From assembly GCA_035515055.1 (NCBI GenBank), contig DATJBV010000044.1, positions 1 through 59,377 on the forward strand: DNA of 59,377 bases, read 5' to 3'. This DNA comes from Pollutimonas sp035515055 (GTDB lineage: Bacteria; Pseudomonadota; Gammaproteobacteria; Burkholderiales; Burkholderiaceae_B). The position numbers were made by a program, and so were the translations under genes. Below the pieces are notes generated by a model. That model was not told the DNA's origin. It searched no databases and worked only from the letters and a program-made list of their open reading frames with translations. Shown here in pieces: positions 16,103 to 25,804 of the stretch; within the stretch, counting starts at the first letter, position 1, and the number at the start of each line of letters is the position of its first letter.

Positions 16103-17403
16103 GCCTTGCCGATAAGCGCGGCTGCATCGCGGCCGCTGCGTACCGCGCCTTCCAGCACGCCTGGGTAGCCCGTATCCGTCCAGTCGCCCGCGGCCCATAC
16201 GCGATCCCACGGAGTACGGTTGCCCGGACGGGCAAGCCCCGGTACGGCGGCGAAGGTTGCCCTTTTTTCTATGATGGTCTCGTGACAGCTTACATCGGGC
16301 ATGCGCCCGAATCCGCGTGTCTGTTCACGTACCTGCTGAATGATCGCTGCGATTGTTTCCTTGCGTGGGGCGGCTTGCAACGCGCGGGCGTCGCTGATGA
16401 CGATATTGAACCGGCCGTCGCGATCGAATAGCCACTGGCCGAACTGCAGCCTGGCGGGATCGTCCTTGAGCAGCAGCATGGCCTGGGGCAGGCGCCAGGC
16501 ATGCTTGAGCTGCAAGGTAACGGTGGCAATGGGCAGGAAGGCAAATGAGTTCAGCATTTGCAAGTAGCGCATCCCCGTCTCGGATACGGGCAGCTGCCTG
16601 AGCAGGCGCAGGGTCGATGGCGTATTTCCCGCCACCACGACAGTATCGAAAAATTCGCCATCGAGCTGCACGCCCGACCCATGTAGCGCCAACTGCCTGA
16701 CTGCATGGCCGCGCCGTACAGTCAGGCTGGCGCCATGTGTGGCGGCAAAGGCCTGCTCCACATGATCGGGCCATAAACTGGATAAGTCCACCGCGGGTAG
16801 CAGCACATCGCACGCGTCTCGCGGGCCTCCCAGGCTGTCTTTCAGAACGCGCGCGAATAATTGCGCGCACGCCAGGTCCAACGGGGTATTGAGCGCGGCC
16901 AGGCACAAGGGCTGCCACAGCATGCGTACGACGTGGGGCGATTGCCGCCCTTGATGCAGCCATTGCGCCACGGTCTGACCTGGCGGGGTGATCCAGGTTC
17001 GCCGTTTCAACGATTGGATCATTCCGGCGATGGCCAGACGCTCCTTCAAGGAAATGCCATGGGCGCCCAGGATGGCGCCCAGCAGGTGCAAGGGCGCCGG
17101 AAGCGCTGGTACCCGCAAGGCGAAGCTGCCATCGGCGGCGGATAATGTCAGGGGCAACCTGTCGAACCGCACATCGGGATCCAGGCCCAGGTGCCGCATA
17201 AGGGCAAGAGTTTCCGAGTAGGCGCCCAGCAATAGATGCTGCCCGTTGTCGATGCTGGCGTTCAATGATCGCGAATCGACTCGCCTGGCACGGCCGCCCA
17301 GCGTGCGCGACGCTTCGAACACAACGACATCGTGCCCCGCCTGCCGCAGCCGGGCAGCGGCGCTCAGGCCTGCCCAGCCGCCCCCGATAACGGCGGCAGT
17401 CAT
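16099..17403 (-). CDS. hpnE: hydroxysqualene dehydroxylase
   Basis: A 434-residue FAD-dependent amine-oxidase-fold enzyme; HpnE reduces hydroxysqualene to squalene. The FAD-binding start AAVIGGGWAGLSAAARLRQA and VVFEASRTLGGRAR are clear, and the C-terminal FAD motif is VWAAGDWTDTGYPGVLEGAV. The ATG at 17403 overlaps the hpnD stop as ATGA (17400-17403), which favours it over an upstream in-frame start at 17457. Third gene of hpnCDE. A phytoene-desaturase-like role is the alternative, but the hpnC-hpnD context decides for HpnE. Confidence 0.9.
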   Translation of the reverse strand: MTAAVIGGGWAGLSAAARLRQAGHDVVVFEASRTLGGRARRVDSRSLNASIDNGQHLLLGAYSETLALMRHLGLDPDVRFDRLPLTLSAADGSFALRVPALPAPLHLLGAILGAHGISLKERLAIAGMIQSLKRRTWITPPGQTVAQWLHQGRQSPHVVRMLWQPLCLAALNTPLDLACAQLFARVLKDSLGGPRDACDVLLPAVDLSSLWPDHVEQAFAATHGASLTVRRGHAVRQLALHGSGVQLDGEFFDTVVVAGNTPSTLRLLRQLPVSETGMRYLQMLNSFAFLPIATVTLQLKHAWRLPQAMLLLKDDPARLQFGQWLFDRDGRFNIVISDARALQAAPRKETIAAIIQQVREQTRGFGRMPDVSCHETIIEKRATFAAVPGLARPGNRTPWDRVWAAGDWTDTGYPGVLEGAVRSGRDAAALIGKA

Positions 17404-18266
17404 CCCTGGCTCAGGCGCTTGACGAAGCCGCGGCCTCCACCCACCCAGATCTTCCACGCGAGCCAGAATTTGCGAATGGGCGTGAGCGAAATGCGTTGAT
17501 CAAGTACCTGCCAGTTGTCGCGTTCGATTTCGTGCAGCAGGGCGTAGTAGATGGCCGCCATCATGAGCCCGGGGCGTTGCGACCGGCGGTCTGCCTCCGG
17601 CAAGGCCTGCATGGCTTCGCGGTAGCACTGTCTGGCGCGCTCGGTCTGGAAGCGCATGAGTGCCACGAAGCGCTCGGAATGCTGCCGTTCGATGATCTCG
17701 GCCGCCGTGACGTTGAACCGTTGCATGTCGTCGACCGGAAGGTAAATTCGACCGCGGCGGGCGTCGTCGCCCACGTCCCTGATGATGTTCGTGAGCTGGA
17801 ACGCAAGTCCCAGCTTCTCCGCATATACAAGTGTCTCGGGCCGCGTATAGCCGAAGATGCCGGCCGACAATTCGCCGACCACGCCGGCCGCGTGCCAGCA
17901 GTATTTTCGCAGGCTCGGCCAGTCAGGGTAGCGAGTCTGGTCCAGGTCCATTTCCATTCCTTCAACCACGGCATGAAGGCGTTCGGCGCTTAATTTGTAG
18001 GCGTGGACGTGCATGGCCAACGCTTGCATCACGGGGTGCTCGGTATGGCCCGCATGCAGTTGATCGATTTGCGTATGCCACCACGCGAGCTTCATGCGCG
18101 CGACGGAAGGTTCATGGGACTCGTCGACCACGTCGTCGACTTCACGGCAAAAGGCGTACAGCGCCGTTATGGCGCGCCGTCTTTCGGGGGGCAGGAACAG
18201 GAAGGAGTAGTAAAAACTCGAACCGCTCTGGGCGGCTTTGTTCTGGCAGTATTCGTCAGGGCTCAT
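17400..18266 (-). CDS. hpnD: presqualene diphosphate synthase
   Basis: HpnD joins two farnesyl-PP to presqualene-PP. The 288-residue protein has both aspartate-rich motifs of squalene/phytoene synthases: FCREVDDVVDESHE near residue 42 and LTNIIRDVGDDARRGRIYLP near residue 142. The ATG at 18266 (MSPDEYCQNKAAQSGSSFYY) fits the family start; 26 further codons upstream are open but unlike the family. It lies 56 bases after hpnC and is coupled to hpnE. Confidence 0.92.
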   Translation of the reverse strand: MSPDEYCQNKAAQSGSSFYYSFLFLPPERRRAITALYAFCREVDDVVDESHEPSVARMKLAWWHTQIDQLHAGHTEHPVMQALAMHVHAYKLSAERLHAVVEGMEMDLDQTRYPDWPSLRKYCWHAAGVVGELSAGIFGYTRPETLVYAEKLGLAFQLTNIIRDVGDDARRGRIYLPVDDMQRFNVTAAEIIERQHSERFVALMRFQTERARQCYREAMQALPEADRRSQRPGLMMAAIYYALLHEIERDNWQVLDQRISLTPIRKFWLAWKIWVGGGRGFVKRLSQG

Positions 18267-18322
18267 GCGTATCTGTAGCGGTGTGTAGTGATTTGTACCC
18301 GGCGCAGGTTGGCAGTGACAAG

Positions 18323-19150
18323 CTAGTGCAGCATGCGCCAACACAGCCGGAGCCAGTCGCCTTTATTGAGCGTGGGACGATGAAAGAATATGTCATAGTG
18401 TAATTGGTCGAGACGTTCAAGGATACGCAATCCCCCATGGACCACAAGCTTTAATTCCAGGCCGATGCGCCCGCCCAGCCGCCGCGTCAATGGCAGTCCG
18501 GACAGGAGCAGGTCGCGCGCTTGCCGGGTTTGAACGTTCATCAGTGCCTGCCAGGCGGCGTCGCCATGCAGGCGGTCCGAAATATGAGTCGGCGTCACGC
18601 CATGGCGCCGCATTTTGTCCTGGGGCAGATAGATGCGGTCTTTTTCAAAGTCAATGGCAATATCCTGCCAGAAGTTCGTCAACTGCAAACCGGTGCAAAT
18701 CGCATCGGCCTCGGCGATATTCCGCGGCGTCGCCGCCTGATACAGGTGAAGCATCAGGCGGCCCACAGGATTGGCCGATCGCCGGCAATAGTCCAGCAGT
18801 TGCGCATCGCTTTCATAGCGATGGGTGGTCACGTCCTGCTCGAAGGCGGAGATAAGATCGAAGAACGGCGTGATCGGCAATTCGAACGCGGCGACAGTCG
18901 CACGCAGCGGGTTGAATATGGTGCTGAGCGGATCGCTGTCCGGCAGGGCGGGCATGCCCGCATCGATTTGCCGCAATGCCTCGCGGTACTCGCCCAGATC
19001 GCGCAGCCGTTCTTCGGGCGTGGCGCAACCCTCGTCGGCGATATCATCCGCATGGCGGGCATACCGGTAAATGTCCCTGACGGGCGACCGCAAGCGACGT
19101 GGCAGCAGCAAGGAAGCAACAGGGAAATTTTCGTAATGATCGACGGCCAT
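18323..19150 (-). CDS. hpnC: hydroxysqualene synthase
   Basis: HpnC converts presqualene-PP to hydroxysqualene. The 275-residue product starts MAVDHYENFPVASLLLPRRL, a typical HpnC opening, and carries YRYARHADDIADEG and LTNFWQDIAIDFEKDRIYLP. It is the first gene of hpnC-hpnD-hpnE on the minus strand and is divergent from the alanine racemase gene (75 bases between starts). No squalene-hopene cyclase lies within the window. Confidence 0.92.
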   Translation of the reverse strand: MAVDHYENFPVASLLLPRRLRSPVRDIYRYARHADDIADEGCATPEERLRDLGEYREALRQIDAGMPALPDSDPLSTIFNPLRATVAAFELPITPFFDLISAFEQDVTTHRYESDAQLLDYCRRSANPVGRLMLHLYQAATPRNIAEADAICTGLQLTNFWQDIAIDFEKDRIYLPQDKMRRHGVTPTHISDRLHGDAAWQALMNVQTRQARDLLLSGLPLTRRLGGRIGLELKLVVHGGLRILERLDQLHYDIFFHRPTLNKGDWLRLCWRMLH

Positions 19151-19225
19151 AGGCGCTGAGTATAAGACATGGCCTTAACGAAGAGGCCCAAGTGGTTTAG
19201 ACTTCGCTATCTATCGGGGAGAGCC

Positions 19226-20353
19226 ATGCCACGTCCTATATCGGCAACGATTTCGCTGTCGGCCTTGCAACACAACCTACACGTCGTCACCCAGCAATTG
19301 GACCGGACAGCCGCGGAACTGCATCGTCCGCGGCCCGCGGTGTGGGCGGTCATCAAGGCCAATGCCTATGGACACGGCATCGGCAACGCCGTGCAAGGTT
19401 TCAACGCAGCCGACGGGCTGGCAATGTTGGATCTTGACGAGGCTGTGCGCTGCCGCGATGCCGGCTGGACCAAGCCTATATTGTTGCTCGAAGGTTTCTT
19501 CGAGCCTGCCGACCTGACCGTCATCGACCACTATCGGCTCACGACGGCGCTGCATTGCCAGGAACAGCTAGACATGCTCGCTTCCGCAAGGGTGGAACGC
19601 CCCATCGACGCCTTCGTCAAGCTGAATACCGGTATGAACCGACTGGGATTTCCCGCAGGACACTATCGCCGGGCCTATCGATCGGCCCAGGAAGCCCAGG
19701 GCAGGGGACTGCTGGGCAGTCTCGGCAAAATGACCCATTTTGCCAAGGCCGATGACGATCCTGTCGTCACACGGCAGCAGTTGCAGGTTTTCGACGAGGT
19801 CACCGCCAACTTGCCAGGCAAGGTCAGCGTGTGCAATTCGGCCGCAACGCTTACCCCAGGCCTGTGGGCCGAAGCGGCCGGGCAACCGGAACAATGGGTG
19901 CGGCCAGGCATTTGCCTGTATGGGTCTTCCCCATATAGCAACCAGTCAGCCAGTGCGCTTGGCTTGCGCCCGGTCATGACGCTTGCGGCCAGCCTGATCA
20001 GCATTCGCGAGATAGGCAGCGGCGACTGCGTCGGGTACGGCTACACATTTACGTCCACCTCGGTTATGCGCATAGGTATTGTTGCCTGTGGCTATGCCGA
20101 CGGGTATCCGCGGCATGCCGAAACCGGCACGCCGGTAACCGTGGACGGGGTGCCCACACGCCTCGTGGGACGGGTTTCCATGGACATGCTGGCAGTCGAC
20201 CTTACACCAGTGCCGCACGCTCGCGTCGGCAGCCGCGCGGTCCTGTGGGGCGAGGGCGGTCCATCGGTGGACGAAGTCGCCCAGGCAGCCGGAACGTTGG
20301 GCTATGAGTTATTGTGTGCGCGTGCCGCGCGCGTACGGGAAATTGTTTCCTGA
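19226..20353 (+). CDS. alr: alanine racemase
   Basis: Interconverts L- and D-alanine for peptidoglycan, using PLP. The 375-residue product has the PLP lysine Lys44 in WAVIKANAYGHG, VKLNTGMNRLGF, and the second-base tyrosine region CVGYGYTFTS; VSMDMLAVDLT marks the C-terminal domain. The ATG at 19226 is chosen because GGGGAGAG lies five bases upstream; 19 codons further upstream are open but unlike the family. A 12-bp palindrome CCAGCGCGCTGG (20354-20365) follows the stop directly. Confidence 0.95.
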   Translation: MPRPISATISLSALQHNLHVVTQQLDRTAAELHRPRPAVWAVIKANAYGHGIGNAVQGFNAADGLAMLDLDEAVRCRDAGWTKPILLLEGFFEPADLTVIDHYRLTTALHCQEQLDMLASARVERPIDAFVKLNTGMNRLGFPAGHYRRAYRSAQEAQGRGLLGSLGKMTHFAKADDDPVVTRQQLQVFDEVTANLPGKVSVCNSAATLTPGLWAEAAGQPEQWVRPGICLYGSSPYSNQSASALGLRPVMTLAASLISIREIGSGDCVGYGYTFTSTSVMRIGIVACGYADGYPRHAETGTPVTVDGVPTRLVGRVSMDMLAVDLTPVPHARVGSRAVLWGEGGPSVDEVAQAAGTLGYELLCARAARVREIVS

Positions 20354-20404
20354 CCAGCGCGCTGGGGACAGGCTGTTTTCTATGAACCGTCAAAGGGAAA
20401 TCAC

Positions 20405-21121
20405 GTGAAGAACAAATGTGTACTGGTAACGGGTGCGACCAAAGGCATAGGTTGGGCCATCAGCCGCCAATTGGCCGACCTTGGCTGCCATGTGGTCGGC
20501 CTTGCGCGTCACACCCAGGACATTGATTTTCCGGGCTACCTTTATTCCTGTGATCTGCACAATGCAGGCGAGACGGAAGACATCCTGCGCGTCATACGGG
20601 AGAAGTATCCGGTGGATGCCATCGTCAACAATGTTGGCGAGGTCATCCCGGAGCCCCTGGGTGAAATCGATCTGGCATCCCTTTATCAAGTGTTTGATCT
20701 GAACGTGCGGGTCGCCGTGCAAGTCACACAGACCTTCGTTGCATCGATGAAGGCGCGTAAAGAGGGGCGCATCGTCAATATCTGCAGCAGGGTCACGCAC
20801 GGCGCAGTCAACCGCACCAGTTATTCCGCGGCAAAAAGCGCCCTTGTCGGTTGTACGAAGACATGGGCGCTCGAACTCGCCCCTTACGGTATTACGGTCA
20901 ACGCCGTGTCGCCCGGCCCGGTCGAAACAGAGTTGTTACGCGTCAATCTGCCGACGGGGAGCGACGCGGAAAAGAAAGCGCTGGCGTCGGTACCCATGGG
21001 TCGGTTCGCCCAGCCGGCCGAGGTGGCGGCGGCTGTCACGTTTCTGCTAAGCGACGACGCCGGCTTCATCACAGGCCAAGTCCTGGGCGTGGACGGCGGC
21101 GGCAGCATTGCCGGCCGGTAA
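20405..21121 (+). CDS. short-chain dehydrogenase/reductase, substrate unknown
   Basis: A 238-residue classical SDR: NAD(P)-binding VTGATKGIGWAIS near residue 8, the NNVG motif near residue 79 (the usual NNAG with Val), catalytic Ser in ICSRVTHG, Tyr-Lys in YSAAKSAL, and the FabG-like PGPVETEL and GFITGQVLGVDGGGS. It resembles FabG-type 3-oxoacyl reductases but no fatty-acid gene is nearby, so the substrate is open. The start is GTG at 20405 with AAAGGGA seven bases or so upstream. Confidence 0.87.
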   Translation: MKNKCVLVTGATKGIGWAISRQLADLGCHVVGLARHTQDIDFPGYLYSCDLHNAGETEDILRVIREKYPVDAIVNNVGEVIPEPLGEIDLASLYQVFDLNVRVAVQVTQTFVASMKARKEGRIVNICSRVTHGAVNRTSYSAAKSALVGCTKTWALELAPYGITVNAVSPGPVETELLRVNLPTGSDAEKKALASVPMGRFAQPAEVAAAVTFLLSDDAGFITGQVLGVDGGGSIAGR

Positions 21122-21150
21122 GCCCGAGGGGCGCCGGTTAAACTCGTAGC

Positions 21151-22512
21151 ATGGCAAAATCCAAAACCGTCTTCGTCTGCACCGAGTGTGGCGCCGCTTC
21201 CCCGAAATGGGAAGGAAAATGCCCGCATTGCGGCTCCTGGAACACCTTGCACGAGTCCCTCGACACCGGCATGCCGGCGCATCGATTCGCGCCGCTCGCC
21301 GGCGTCAGTCCCGTACGCAGTCTTGCCGAAATCGAGGCGCGGGAACTGCCGCGGCAACCCACCGGCATCACCGAGTTCGATCGGGTGCTGGGCGGTGGCC
21401 TGGTAACAGGCGCTGTTGTCCTTATCGGCGGCGATCCGGGGATCGGTAAATCCACGCTGTTGCTTCAGGCGCTGGTGTCGTTATCGCGCACTGTCAAGGT
21501 CTTGTACGTGACGGGGGAAGAGTCCGCCGAGCAGGTCGCGTTGCGCGCCAGGCGGCTCGAATTGGCCACCGGAGACGTCCACCTGCTTGCGGAAATCCGA
21601 CTGGAAGCGATTATCGCGGCGCTTGCCGAGCAGCAGCCCAGCGTGGCCGTTATCGACTCCATCCAGACACTGTATTCGGGCGAACTCAGTGCCGCGCCGG
21701 GCTCGGTGTCGCAAGTGCGCGAGTGCGCCGCGCAACTGACTCGTCTGGCCAAGCAGACCGGCATTACCATTATTCTCATCGGGCATGTGACTAAGGACGG
21801 CTCGCTCGCCGGTCCCCGCGTGCTTGAACACATTGTAGATACGGTCCTGTATTTCGAAGGGGATACGCATTCATCCTTTCGGCTGGTGCGCGCCTTCAAG
21901 AATCGCTTCGGCGCGGTCAACGAACTCGGCGTATTCGCCATGACCGATCGAGGCTTGCGCGGCGTGTCCAATCCCTCGGCTCTCTTTCTTTCGCAGCACG
22001 AACAAAATGTGGCGGGCTCCTGCGTCATGGCAACGCAAGAGGGGACACGTCCGATGTTGGTTGAAATCCAGGCGCTGGTCGATACCGCCCACGTGCCTAA
22101 TCCTCGCCGCCTGTCCGTCGGCCTGGAGGCCACCCGGCTGGCCATGCTGCTGGCGGTATTGCATCGCCATGCCGGCGTCGTCACCTTCGACCAGGACGTG
22201 TTCGTCAATGCGGTCGGGGGCGTCAAGATCACGGAACCCGCGGCTGACCTCCCTGTCTTGCTGGCGATCATGTCATCCTTGCGGGATCGGCCCCTCCCAA
22301 AAGGCCTTGTGGTGTTTGGGGAGGTCGGGCTGGCGGGCGAGATCCGGCCGGCGCCGCGGGGGCAAGAACGCCTGAAGGAAGCCGCCAAGCTCGGATTCAG
22401 CGTCGCGCTCATTCCAAAGGCCAACGCCCCCAGGCAACCCATTGAAGGTCTGGAAATATGGGCAATGGACCGCGTTGAAACAGCCATCGACCGTCTGCGT
22501 CACGATTCCTAG
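21151..22512 (+). CDS. radA: DNA repair protein RadA
   Basis: RadA is a RecA-like helicase that drives branch migration in recombination. At 453 residues it is full length: C4 zinc finger (Cys10, Cys13, Cys24, Cys27), Walker A GGDPGIGKST near residue 93, the RadA-specific motif KNRFG, and a C-terminal Lon-like domain (RPLPKGLVVFGEVGLAGEIR). Its stop is overlapped by the AGGAG ribosome site of the following permease gene, suggesting co-transcription. Confidence 0.97.
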   Translation: MAKSKTVFVCTECGAASPKWEGKCPHCGSWNTLHESLDTGMPAHRFAPLAGVSPVRSLAEIEARELPRQPTGITEFDRVLGGGLVTGAVVLIGGDPGIGKSTLLLQALVSLSRTVKVLYVTGEESAEQVALRARRLELATGDVHLLAEIRLEAIIAALAEQQPSVAVIDSIQTLYSGELSAAPGSVSQVRECAAQLTRLAKQTGITIILIGHVTKDGSLAGPRVLEHIVDTVLYFEGDTHSSFRLVRAFKNRFGAVNELGVFAMTDRGLRGVSNPSALFLSQHEQNVAGSCVMATQEGTRPMLVEIQALVDTAHVPNPRRLSVGLEATRLAMLLAVLHRHAGVVTFDQDVFVNAVGGVKITEPAADLPVLLAIMSSLRDRPLPKGLVVFGEVGLAGEIRPAPRGQERLKEAAKLGFSVALIPKANAPRQPIEGLEIWAMDRVETAIDRLRHDS

Positions 22513-22521
22513 GAGCAGGCG

Positions 22522-23298
22522 GTGGATTGGTATTTCGTTGTACTGGCGTGCGCACTGGCCGGCGCCCTTATCGGCTTTGCCGGCGGCGTTCTTGGCATAG
22601 GCGGCGGTTTGTTGGCCATTCCTCTATTGGGTCTGGTGTTGGGCATGGACCAACAACTGGCGCAGGGGACGGCGCTGATCATGGTACTGCCGGCCGTATT
22701 GATGACGGTTCGCAAGTACAACCAGAAAGCCAGTATAGATTTCCATGCCGCCGCGGCGGGAGCCGTGGGCTCCGTGGTCTTTACCTGGGTAGGCGCGCAG
22801 ATCGCGCTCGGGATCGACCCCATCTTGTTACGGCGCATCTATGCCGGCTTCGTGCTATGTATTGCCCTGTTTTACTTCCACCAGAGCATGCGCAAGCCTG
22901 CGAATGCCCGCCCGGCCAAGCCCAGACGCGAGGTTGCCGATTATCACAAGGCCTGGTTTGCCTTGATAGGCATGATCGCGGGCATGGCGGGCGGCATCTT
23001 CGGCGTGGGCGGCGCGGTGCTGGTTGTGCCCATATTAACGACGGTATTTCGTTTGACCCAAACCGGAGCGCAGGCATTGGCGCTCACGATGATCATCCCC
23101 GGCACGCTGGTGGCGCTGCTTACCTACGCCATGCACGGCCGGGCCGACTGGCTTGTGGGACTGCCGATGGCGTTGGGCAGCATATTTTTCGTACCTTATG
23201 GCGTAAAACTTGCTTATGCCCTGCCGGAGCCCCGGTTGAAACTGGCATTTGCCTGTATGCTGCTTGTGATTATGGTGTTGCTGTTGATAAAGGTCTGA
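22522..23298 (+). CDS. TauE/SafE family sulfite/anion exporter-like permease
   Basis: A 258-residue inner-membrane protein, almost wholly hydrophobic, made of two related halves each with a G-rich motif: GFAGGVLGIGGGLLAIPLL near residue 19 and GMAGGIFGVGGAVLVVPIL near residue 158. This repeat is the hallmark of the TauE/SafE (DUF81) family, members of which export sulfite, sulfoacetate or other organosulfur anions. The substrate is unknown. The start is GTG at 22522 with AGGAG upstream. Confidence 0.88.
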   Translation: MDWYFVVLACALAGALIGFAGGVLGIGGGLLAIPLLGLVLGMDQQLAQGTALIMVLPAVLMTVRKYNQKASIDFHAAAAGAVGSVVFTWVGAQIALGIDPILLRRIYAGFVLCIALFYFHQSMRKPANARPAKPRREVADYHKAWFALIGMIAGMAGGIFGVGGAVLVVPILTTVFRLTQTGAQALALTMIIPGTLVALLTYAMHGRADWLVGLPMALGSIFFVPYGVKLAYALPEPRLKLAFACMLLVIMVLLLIKV

Positions 23299-23302
23299 CT
23301 CT

Positions 23303-25804
23303 ATGCGTTCACGATTGGCCGATCTTCGGTTGGGCGCGCGCGCACTAAAGCGCGACTGGCATTCTGGTGAAGTGCGCCTGCTGATTCTGGCACTGATTAT
23401 TGCGGTGGCCGCCGTAACCAGCGTAACTTTCCTGGCCGACCGGGTGGGCCGCGCACTCGAGCGCGATTCCGCGCAAATGCTGGGCGGCGATCTCGCGCTG
23501 CAGGCCGACCAGCCAATACCTCCATCCTTCATTGCAAATGCGCACGAACGCGGCCTGCATACGGCCCAGACGCTGCAGTTTCCTTCCATGGTGGGCACCG
23601 GGCAACGTACGCAACTGGTGTCGCTCAAGGCGGTGGAGCAGGGCTATCCGTTGCGCGGCCAAGTCCGGCTGGCCGAGACCCCCGCCGGCAAAGGGAGTGC
23701 CGTCGACGGCACGCCGGATCCGGGGACGGTATGGGTCGACGCCCAGGTGCTGGGCCTATTGGGTATCTCGGTGGGCGATACCATCTTGGTCGGTGATGCC
23801 AGTATGCGTGTTACGCGTGTCATTACCTACGAACCCGACCGGGGCATGCAGTTCGTCAATCTGGCGCCGCGAGTCATGTTGACGCTCGGCGATTTGCCCG
23901 CAACCGGCTTGGTCGCTCCCGGCAGCCGCATCTCTTACCAATTGCTTGCCGCCGGCCCGCCACAGGCCGTCGCGACGTATAAAGAGTGGCTCACCGCGCA
24001 GTTGCAGCGCGGTCAAAAACTCAGCTCGCTGGAAAATAATCGTCCGGAGGTTCAACGCGCGCTATCGCGGGCACACCAGTTTCTTGTCCTCGTCAGCTTG
24101 CTGACCGTCATGATCGCCGCCGTCGCCGTCGCCTTGGGTGCACGCCGTTTCAGCTTGCGGCATCAGGATGGCATCGCCATTATGCGTTGCCTCGGAGCCA
24201 GCAAGTCGCAGCTCACGCTGATGTTATGGGTGGAATTCGTACTGCTTGCCCTGCTGGGATCCGCGATAGGCGTCGCCGCCGGCTACCTGGTGCATCTTGG
24301 ACTCGTATCCGTCGTGTCGGCATGGCTAGACAGCAGTTTGCCGCCGGCGTCGTGGCTTACCGTGCAGCAAGGGATGCTCACCGGTTTCATGCTTCTATTG
24401 GGATTCGCCTTGCCCCCCTTGGCAGCCTTGCGCCAAGTCCCTCCGGCGCGCGTCCTGCGGCGCGACGCTGTCGGCGGCATTGCCAGGCGCTGGCCGCCAT
24501 ACGGTGTCGGCTTGCTGGCTTTCTTCGGGCTTATCGTCTGGATTTCCGGCGATGTGCGATTAAGCGTCGTGATAGCGGGGGGCTTTCTGCTTGCGTTGTG
24601 CGCGTTCGCCCTTGTGGCTTACGGGGTTGTTCGCGTGCTTGGCCTGCTGCGCAGCCGCGTCAACGGCCATCCAGCATTGCGTTTCGCGGTGGCAGGCATG
24701 GCGCGGCGCCGCGGTCTTACCATCGCCCAACTCTGTTCGCTGTCGCTGGGATTGATGATACTGTTGTTGCTGGCCTTGACGCGTAGCGACTTGCTCGACG
24801 GTTGGCAAAACACGCTGCCGCCGGATGCCCCCAACACCTTTCTTATTAATATACAGCCCGATCAGCGCGACGCCGTCGCCCAGCGGCTGGCCCAAGCCGG
24901 TGCGGCCGATGCGCAGTTGTCGGCCATGGTGCGCGGCCGCTTGATCAAAATCAATGGGCAGGCGGTGGATCCGGGCCGCTACGCCGATGACCGCGCCAGA
25001 CGGCTTGTGGATCGCGAGTTCAACCTGTCTTATGCCGACACGATGCCCGCAAGCAACAGGATAGCGGCGGGACGCTGGCTCGACCCGGGAAGAATGGAAG
25101 TTTCGCTGGAGACCGGACTGGCGGACACGCTGGACATTGAGGTAAATGACACGCTTACGTTCGATGTGGCGGGGCGGGCGGTGGAAGTCGCCGTCAGCGG
25201 CCTGCGGGACGTGAAGTGGGATTCGTTCCAGGCCAATTTTTTTGCCATCATGACGCCGCTGGCCCTGCGCGATGCGCCTGCGAGCTATATGACGGCATTT
25301 CACATGTCTCGCGAGGACGCGTCGTTGACGCAGGCGCTGGTACGCGATTTTCCTAACCTGACGGTGTTCGATGTGGGATCCATACTGGGACAAGTGCAGC
25401 ATGTCCTCGATCAAGTCGTTCAGGCGGTGCAGTTGCTGTTCCTATTCACTGTCCTGGCGGGTATTCTCGTGCTGGGGGCAGCGTTATTTTCGACGCGGGA
25501 CGAACGCATGCATGAAGTAGCGGTATTGCGCGCCCTTGGGGCAAGCGGGCGGCAATTGGCGGCGGCGTTGCGCATAGAGCTCGTCTTGCTGGGTGCATTG
25601 GCCGGCGCGATGGCTGCCTTCGGCGCCGTTGCCATTGCCTGGGTGTTGGCGGACCAGGTGTTCGATTTCACGTTGAGCCTATCGCTTTGGCCTTGGCTTG
25701 CAGGCATTGGGGCCGGTATTGCCGCCTCTGTGGCGGGCGGGAGCATTGCCCTTGCAGGCGTGCTGCGCACGCCTCCGTTGGTATCGCTGCGGGAGTCCGT
25801 ATGA
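23303..25804 (+). CDS. large FtsX/LolE-type ABC permease (YbbP-like)
   Basis: An 833-residue membrane protein with an N-terminal transmembrane segment (LLILALIIAVAAVTSVTFLA), a periplasmic domain, and two FtsX modules (core segments near residues 260-370 and 700-830; for example VAVALGARRFSLRHQDGIAIMRCLG and MHEVAVLRALGASGRQL). This architecture is that of YbbP, which pairs with the ATPase YbbA. No ATP-binding gene adjoins it here, so it either borrows a distant ATPase or the partner lies elsewhere. It ends in an ATGA overlap with kdkA. Confidence 0.85.
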   Translation: MRSRLADLRLGARALKRDWHSGEVRLLILALIIAVAAVTSVTFLADRVGRALERDSAQMLGGDLALQADQPIPPSFIANAHERGLHTAQTLQFPSMVGTGQRTQLVSLKAVEQGYPLRGQVRLAETPAGKGSAVDGTPDPGTVWVDAQVLGLLGISVGDTILVGDASMRVTRVITYEPDRGMQFVNLAPRVMLTLGDLPATGLVAPGSRISYQLLAAGPPQAVATYKEWLTAQLQRGQKLSSLENNRPEVQRALSRAHQFLVLVSLLTVMIAAVAVALGARRFSLRHQDGIAIMRCLGASKSQLTLMLWVEFVLLALLGSAIGVAAGYLVHLGLVSVVSAWLDSSLPPASWLTVQQGMLTGFMLLLGFALPPLAALRQVPPARVLRRDAVGGIARRWPPYGVGLLAFFGLIVWISGDVRLSVVIAGGFLLALCAFALVAYGVVRVLGLLRSRVNGHPALRFAVAGMARRRGLTIAQLCSLSLGLMILLLLALTRSDLLDGWQNTLPPDAPNTFLINIQPDQRDAVAQRLAQAGAADAQLSAMVRGRLIKINGQAVDPGRYADDRARRLVDREFNLSYADTMPASNRIAAGRWLDPGRMEVSLETGLADTLDIEVNDTLTFDVAGRAVEVAVSGLRDVKWDSFQANFFAIMTPLALRDAPASYMTAFHMSREDASLTQALVRDFPNLTVFDVGSILGQVQHVLDQVVQAVQLLFLFTVLAGILVLGAALFSTRDERMHEVAVLRALGASGRQLAAALRIELVLLGALAGAMAAFGAVAIAWVLADQVFDFTLSLSLWPWLAGIGAGIAASVAGGSIALAGVLRTPPLVSLRESV

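Noticed and set aside
20354..20365. CCAGCGCGCTGG palindrome as an alr terminator
   Set aside because: No loop and no adjacent T-run; 12-bp GC palindromes are not rare at this base composition.
21465..22487. 340-codon minus-strand frame inside radA
   Set aside because: Ser/Arg/Thr-rich shadow with no domain; radA motifs on the plus strand are complete.
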